Source: an uncultured Flavobacterium sp. (GTDB lineage Bacteria > Bacteroidota > Bacteroidia > Flavobacteriales > Flavobacteriaceae). From it: a stretch of DNA of 64,000 nucleotides. Location of the stretch: positions 4,402,001 through 4,466,000 of the forward strand of contig NZ_OX638201.1 in assembly GCF_951805225.1 (NCBI RefSeq), written 5' to 3'. The translations under genes were made by a program, and so were the position numbers. This document shows, one piece after another, positions 61,007-64,000 of this stretch. Numbering within the stretch: position 1 is the stretch's first letter; each line of letters begins with the position of its first letter. Below the pieces are notes generated by a model that saw only the letters and a list, made by a program, of their open reading frames with translations, made no database searches and had not been told where the DNA came from.

Positions 61007-61282
61007 ATGACAAAAGAAAATGAAAAAACATTAGAGCCAGATGTAATGCGTGCAATGGCAGAATTCCTCTCGAATCTTTGGTATGAAGAAGATTTTAGAG
61101 ATCAACCTGAGTATTTGTCCGAAATTTTCGAGACAATTCTCTTAACCGAAATGGGCGATGATCTAGATCTTCGGATCAGAATGGTAAGTTCGATTAGAAC
61201 AAGCAAATTGTTGGCAAATGCCCTTGGACCTTTTACGGACACGGAAATTAATAACGCCTGCAAAAAAATCATGAATGCCTAA
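61007..61282 (+). CDS. Small conserved acidic protein of unknown function
   Basis: A 91-residue soluble helical protein: MTKENEKTLEPDVMRAMAEF, LSNLWYEEDFRDQPEYLSEI, FETILLTEMGDDLDLRIRMV, SSIRTSKLLANALGPFTDTE. The start at 61007 is preferred: an in-frame ATG 21 bases earlier (60986) would overlap the structured RNA's closing stem. Directly downstream of the RNA candidate, so its expression may be controlled by it. No family recognised. Confidence 0.7.
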   Translation: MTKENEKTLEPDVMRAMAEFLSNLWYEEDFRDQPEYLSEIFETILLTEMGDDLDLRIRMVSSIRTSKLLANALGPFTDTEINNACKKIMNA

Positions 61283-61677
61283 TACCACACAAAAACAAGT
61301 TCAATCCTAAATTTTATTATTCAAGAATAATTTAAAGTGTGCCGTCAGGCACAAATGATCGGTAGAAAGAATTAGGTTCAAAATTCGTTGGCGTGCCGTA
61401 GGTACGCATCAAAACGATTTCCATGCGTACCTACGGCACGCTAAATCTATTGCAATTCCTTTTTTTCTACCGATCATTTGTGCCTAGCGGCACATTTTGA
61501 TTCTTGATTTGCATTTCTAAATAAATGCATTACTATTCCTTCACCATAATATCCCTATGGAACCACGGGATTTATTCAAATTAGGGATTTTATAACATCT
61601 TAAACGAGGTTTTATTCTATGCTTCTTTTTTTGAAAAATAAAAAATAAGATCTTCGCAAAAAAAAACAGACTAAATA
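61283..61677. other. Intergenic region holding MITE-like palindrome copy 1
   Basis: About 395 bases without a gene; the middle is the 155-bp palindrome (61339-61493). The last ~35 bases before the gene (AATAAGATCTTCG) are repeated before the next paralog at about 63475. Confidence 0.7.
61339..61493. repeat. MITE-like 155-bp palindromic repeat, copy 1
   Basis: Terminal inverted repeats of 30 bases (61339-61368 and 61464-61493, 28 of 30 matching; core GGCACAAATGATCGGTAGAA). Inside is a perfect 19-bp palindrome (61391-61409 and 61423-61441, GCGTGCCGTAGGTACGCAT). No coding capacity. The second copy is at 63216-63372. Confidence 0.85.
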
Positions 61678-63117
61678 ATGCTTAAAAAATTATTCTTTGC
61701 CTCGCTATTTTTAAATACTTTAATCTCTTTTTCTCAAGAGGTTGTTAGTTCTACTCCTGTTGAATTAAAAAAGAATCGTGATATTTTTCAGGTTGTAAAC
61801 AATGAAAAAAAGGATGTTACTTTATTTGTAAGTGATAAAATAAAAGTAAAAGGGATTCATCTTAACGAAAACATGCAAATTGTTGATAGTATTTCTACCG
61901 AAAGACCAAGTACTAAGATTTATGATAATATGATTGGTTACAACATCAGCAATAACAATACTAGATTATTTTGGTCTTCTAATAATTATCAGGATATTTA
62001 TACGCAATTGTTTGATTTTAATACTCGTAAAGTTGAAACAAAACAATATTCTCTTATATTGAAAGAAGAGAAAATTCTACAGAAATTCAGCGAAAATGAA
62101 AATTTCTATATTTTAACTTTTATCAAAAAAAGCAGTAATTTAAAACTCCATATTTTTGACAAAGACGGAAACTATACTGCAAAAACAATTTCGCTGGGAG
62201 GATTTCACTTTTTAAAACACGATTATGCAAAAACAGATTTAGATGGAATATTAAGCGAAAACTTACTTCCTTTTGAACTTCCTTACACACTAAAATATAT
62301 CGACCCTGAAAACCCAACTTCATTAACCGATGGAGCTAAAAAGAGAAAATGTTACTTTAATAAAAACCAAATTACAATAACTCTTGACACTAATATTGAC
62401 TTTACTCAGGTTTTTATCATTGATTTAAAGACTTTTACCGCTACAGAAAAAATTATAAAACAACATTCTATAGCTGGAGATCGTACATTTTTAAATTCTA
62501 ACTCTTTCTATTTTGACAATAAACTATATCAGGTAAAAACTGCATCAGACCTTTTATATTTTACTATAAAAGATCTGGATGACAATATCTTAAAAGAACA
62601 TTCTGCAAATGCTACGACTCCAATCGAATTCAAAAATTCTGAAATATATCAGGAAGGTGGAGATTTCTTTGGAGGAAAAAGAACCTTAGAAACCTCAGCG
62701 CAGTTTATTAGAAAAGTAAACAATTTGCATGCTGGTCTTTCTTGTTATCATATTGGCGATAATACATTAATTACTTTTGGAGGTGTTTCTGCAACTCAGC
62801 AATCAGGCGGACAAGCAGCTTTAGGACAATTTGGCTTAATTGGAGCTTTGATTTCAGTAGCTGTTTACAATCCAACAATGGAAAACTTCAACTCGTATTC
62901 TAATAGAAAAGTCGTGAAAATTGAAGGTTTATTTGACAAAGAAGGAAATAATATAAAAGGCGAATTAAAACCTTTGGCATTTGATAAAATCAGGACATTT
63001 TTTGATAAAAACACTGATGTTTCATCGCAAACCTTATTTAAAATTAACGACTTTTATTATCTGGGTTATTATGATAATAAAACCAAAGAATATACGATTA
63101 GAAAATTTGCTGATTAG
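61678..63117 (+). CDS. Secreted protein of unknown function, tandem paralog 1
   Basis: A 479-residue exported protein. A signal peptide (MLKKLFFASLFLNTLISFSQ) is followed by a beta-rich body: IFQVVNNEKKDVTLFVSDKI, LNENMQIVDSISTERPSTKI, YDNMIGYNISNNNTRLFWSS. The C-terminal third has a Gly-rich hydrophobic patch (QSGGQAALGQFGLIGALISV) that may insert into a membrane. No cysteine lipobox. The body pattern recalls beta-propeller or WD-like surface proteins, but this is not secure. It has a close paralog in tandem 394 bases downstream. Function unknown. Confidence 0.75.
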   Translation: MLKKLFFASLFLNTLISFSQEVVSSTPVELKKNRDIFQVVNNEKKDVTLFVSDKIKVKGIHLNENMQIVDSISTERPSTKIYDNMIGYNISNNNTRLFWSSNNYQDIYTQLFDFNTRKVETKQYSLILKEEKILQKFSENENFYILTFIKKSSNLKLHIFDKDGNYTAKTISLGGFHFLKHDYAKTDLDGILSENLLPFELPYTLKYIDPENPTSLTDGAKKRKCYFNKNQITITLDTNIDFTQVFIIDLKTFTATEKIIKQHSIAGDRTFLNSNSFYFDNKLYQVKTASDLLYFTIKDLDDNILKEHSANATTPIEFKNSEIYQEGGDFFGGKRTLETSAQFIRKVNNLHAGLSCYHIGDNTLITFGGVSATQQSGGQAALGQFGLIGALISVAVYNPTMENFNSYSNRKVVKIEGLFDKEGNNIKGELKPLAFDKIRTFFDKNTDVSSQTLFKINDFYYLGYYDNKTKEYTIRKFAD

Positions 63118-63123
63118 AACAAG

Positions 63124-63152
63124 AATCCCGATTTAAAACTCGGGATTTTTTT
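63124..63152 (+). terminator. Terminator of tandem paralog 1
   Basis: AATCCCGA (63124-63131) pairs with TCGGGATT (63140-63147), then a T-run. Confidence 0.8.
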
Positions 63153-63215
63153 TATCTGTAAATTGACTTCAATAGCTGATATTGTTAATACCTAAAGATA
63201 GAAAAGTTATAATTT

Positions 63216-63372
63216 GTGCCGTTAGGCACCTAATATTGGTAGAAAAGATTAGGTTAAAAATTCCGTGGCGTGCCGTAGGTACGCATCAAAACGATTCCAT
63301 TGCGTACCTAACGGCACGCTATACCTACTGTAATTCTTGTTTTTTCTACCGACATTTAGTGCCTAATGGCAC
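63216..63372. repeat. MITE-like palindromic repeat, copy 2
   Basis: Same structure as copy 1, diverged by scattered substitutions: ends GTGCCGTTAGGCAC and GTGCCTAATGGCAC, GGTAGAAA/TTTCTACC arms, and an inner GCGTGCCGTAGGTACGCA palindrome with one arm altered (TGCGTACCTAACGGCACGC). It occupies the same relative place before paralog 2. Confidence 0.85.
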
Positions 63373-63510
63373 ATTTTGATTATTGATTTGCATTGTTGAA
63401 TTAAAACACTTTTAATTCCTTTGCTGATAAAACAGAGGTTTTGTTTTAGGTTTCTTTTTTTTGCTAAAGAAAAAATAAGATCTTCGTAAAAATTAAAAAA
63501 CCATCAAAAA

Positions 63511-64000
63511 ATGCTTAAAAATCTACTTCTCGCTTCTTTATTTTTAAATAGTTTACTCTCTTTTTCACAAGACATTGTAAAAGAATTTGATCTGAAATTA
63601 GAAAAGAAAAGAGACTTTTTTCAAGTAGTGAATGAGGATAAAAAAGAAGTTATTCTGTTTTTGAATGATAAGGAAAAGGTTACTTCTATAAGATTTGATG
63701 AAAAGTTTAATATTATAGATTCTTTGACTACTGCAAGGCCAGAAAAAAAATACGATAATATCATTGGTTATAATCAAAAGGATAATAATTATTTTGTTTT
63801 TTGGGCATCAGAAAATAGAAAAGAAATAAGTTCTCAATATTTCAATTTTGCAAAAAAAGAAACCAAAACAACTTCGATTAATCTCGAATTAAAAAAGGAA
63901 AAAATAGTCAAAGAGCTTACTATAAACAATGTCTTTTATTTAATTACGATTGTAAAAAACACGAGCATTTTAAAATTTTATATTTCTAATAATGATGGAA
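63511..64000 (+). CDS. Secreted protein of unknown function, tandem paralog 2 (partial)
   Basis: The first 163 codons of a second copy; the end lies outside the window. The signal peptide MLKNLLLASLFLNSLLSFSQ is nearly the same as paralog 1, and the body aligns throughout: FFQVVNEDKKEVILFLNDKE, FDEKFNIIDSLTTARPEKKY, DNIIGYNQKDNNYFVFWASE. Identity falls with distance from the start. The same palindrome and leader precede both genes, so the whole unit was duplicated. Function unknown. Confidence 0.75.
   Translation, partial: MLKNLLLASLFLNSLLSFSQDIVKEFDLKLEKKRDFFQVVNEDKKEVILFLNDKEKVTSIRFDEKFNIIDSLTTARPEKKYDNIIGYNQKDNNYFVFWASENRKEISSQYFNFAKKETKTTSINLELKKEKIVKELTINNVFYLITIVKNTSILKFYISNNDG

Larger units (their letters stand above)
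63118..63510. other. Intergenic region holding MITE-like palindrome copy 2
   Basis: About 390 bases: a terminator, palindrome copy 2 (63216-63372) and an AATAAGATCTTCG leader equal to that before paralog 1. No gene. Confidence 0.7.

Noticed and set aside
63182..63379. A 65-codon plus-strand frame before paralog 2
   Set aside because: It lies inside MITE-like palindrome copy 2.

Overview
The window is chromosomal DNA from a member of the Flavobacteriaceae, most likely the genus Flavobacterium. This rests on low GC, TTG-N19/20-TAnnTTTG promoters, A-rich start regions without strong Shine-Dalgarno sites, type IX secretion (T9SS) sorting domains, TonB-dependent outer-membrane proteins, DUF4270 and DUF4286 genes, an OlsF-type ornithine lipid synthase, and many short palindromic intergenic repeats. 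No tRNA, rRNA, CRISPR array or intact transposase gene was recognised.

Layout. 1-5.7 kb: start of atpD (cut by the window edge) with a textbook promoter, an SGNH/GDSL lipoprotein, and a TonB-dependent receptor. 6-9 kb: three paralogous secreted proteins sharing a C-terminal block. 9.6-19.7 kb: a polymorphic-toxin-like locus. It has a small T9SS protein carrying one YD-type repeat, a 2087-residue SpvB/FG-GAP/RHS protein, a candidate membrane immunity protein, a displaced and frameshifted RHS C-terminal tip with a GIY-YIG-like end, an Imm26-like immunity protein, and decaying small genes. 19.9-24.3 kb: operon of a glycogen-synthase-like protein, a DUF4270 lipoprotein and glmS. 24.4-30.5 kb, opposite strand: panC, panD, an esterase-like protein, radA and a GT51 transglycosylase with an AsmA-like N-terminus. 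30.8-48.8 kb: housekeeping genes (aldo/keto reductase, OmpA lipoprotein, xth, olsF, DUF4234/DUF2752/TM2 cluster, D-2-hydroxyacid dehydrogenase, nhaA, proC, mgtE, rsmA, TPR protein, lgt, serS). 49-58 kb: a hexapeptide-repeat protein, a patatin-like protein, and a run of small accessory genes (membrane proteins, lipoproteins, YdeI, PhzF, SMI1/KNR4, CDGSH). 58-64 kb: metG, a small conserved gene preceded by a strongly structured RNA element, and a tandem pair of paralogous secreted proteins, each preceded by a 155-bp MITE-like palindrome.

Most notable are the RHS/SpvB locus with its degenerating tip-plus-immunity cassette, a gap-free shared promoter element in front of the RHS-associated T9SS gene and two of the tail-fibre-like paralogs, the three-way-junction RNA candidate at 60.90-60.99 kb, and the duplicated palindrome-plus-gene unit at the right edge. 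All functional calls come from reading the sequence and remembered family motifs; no database search was run.
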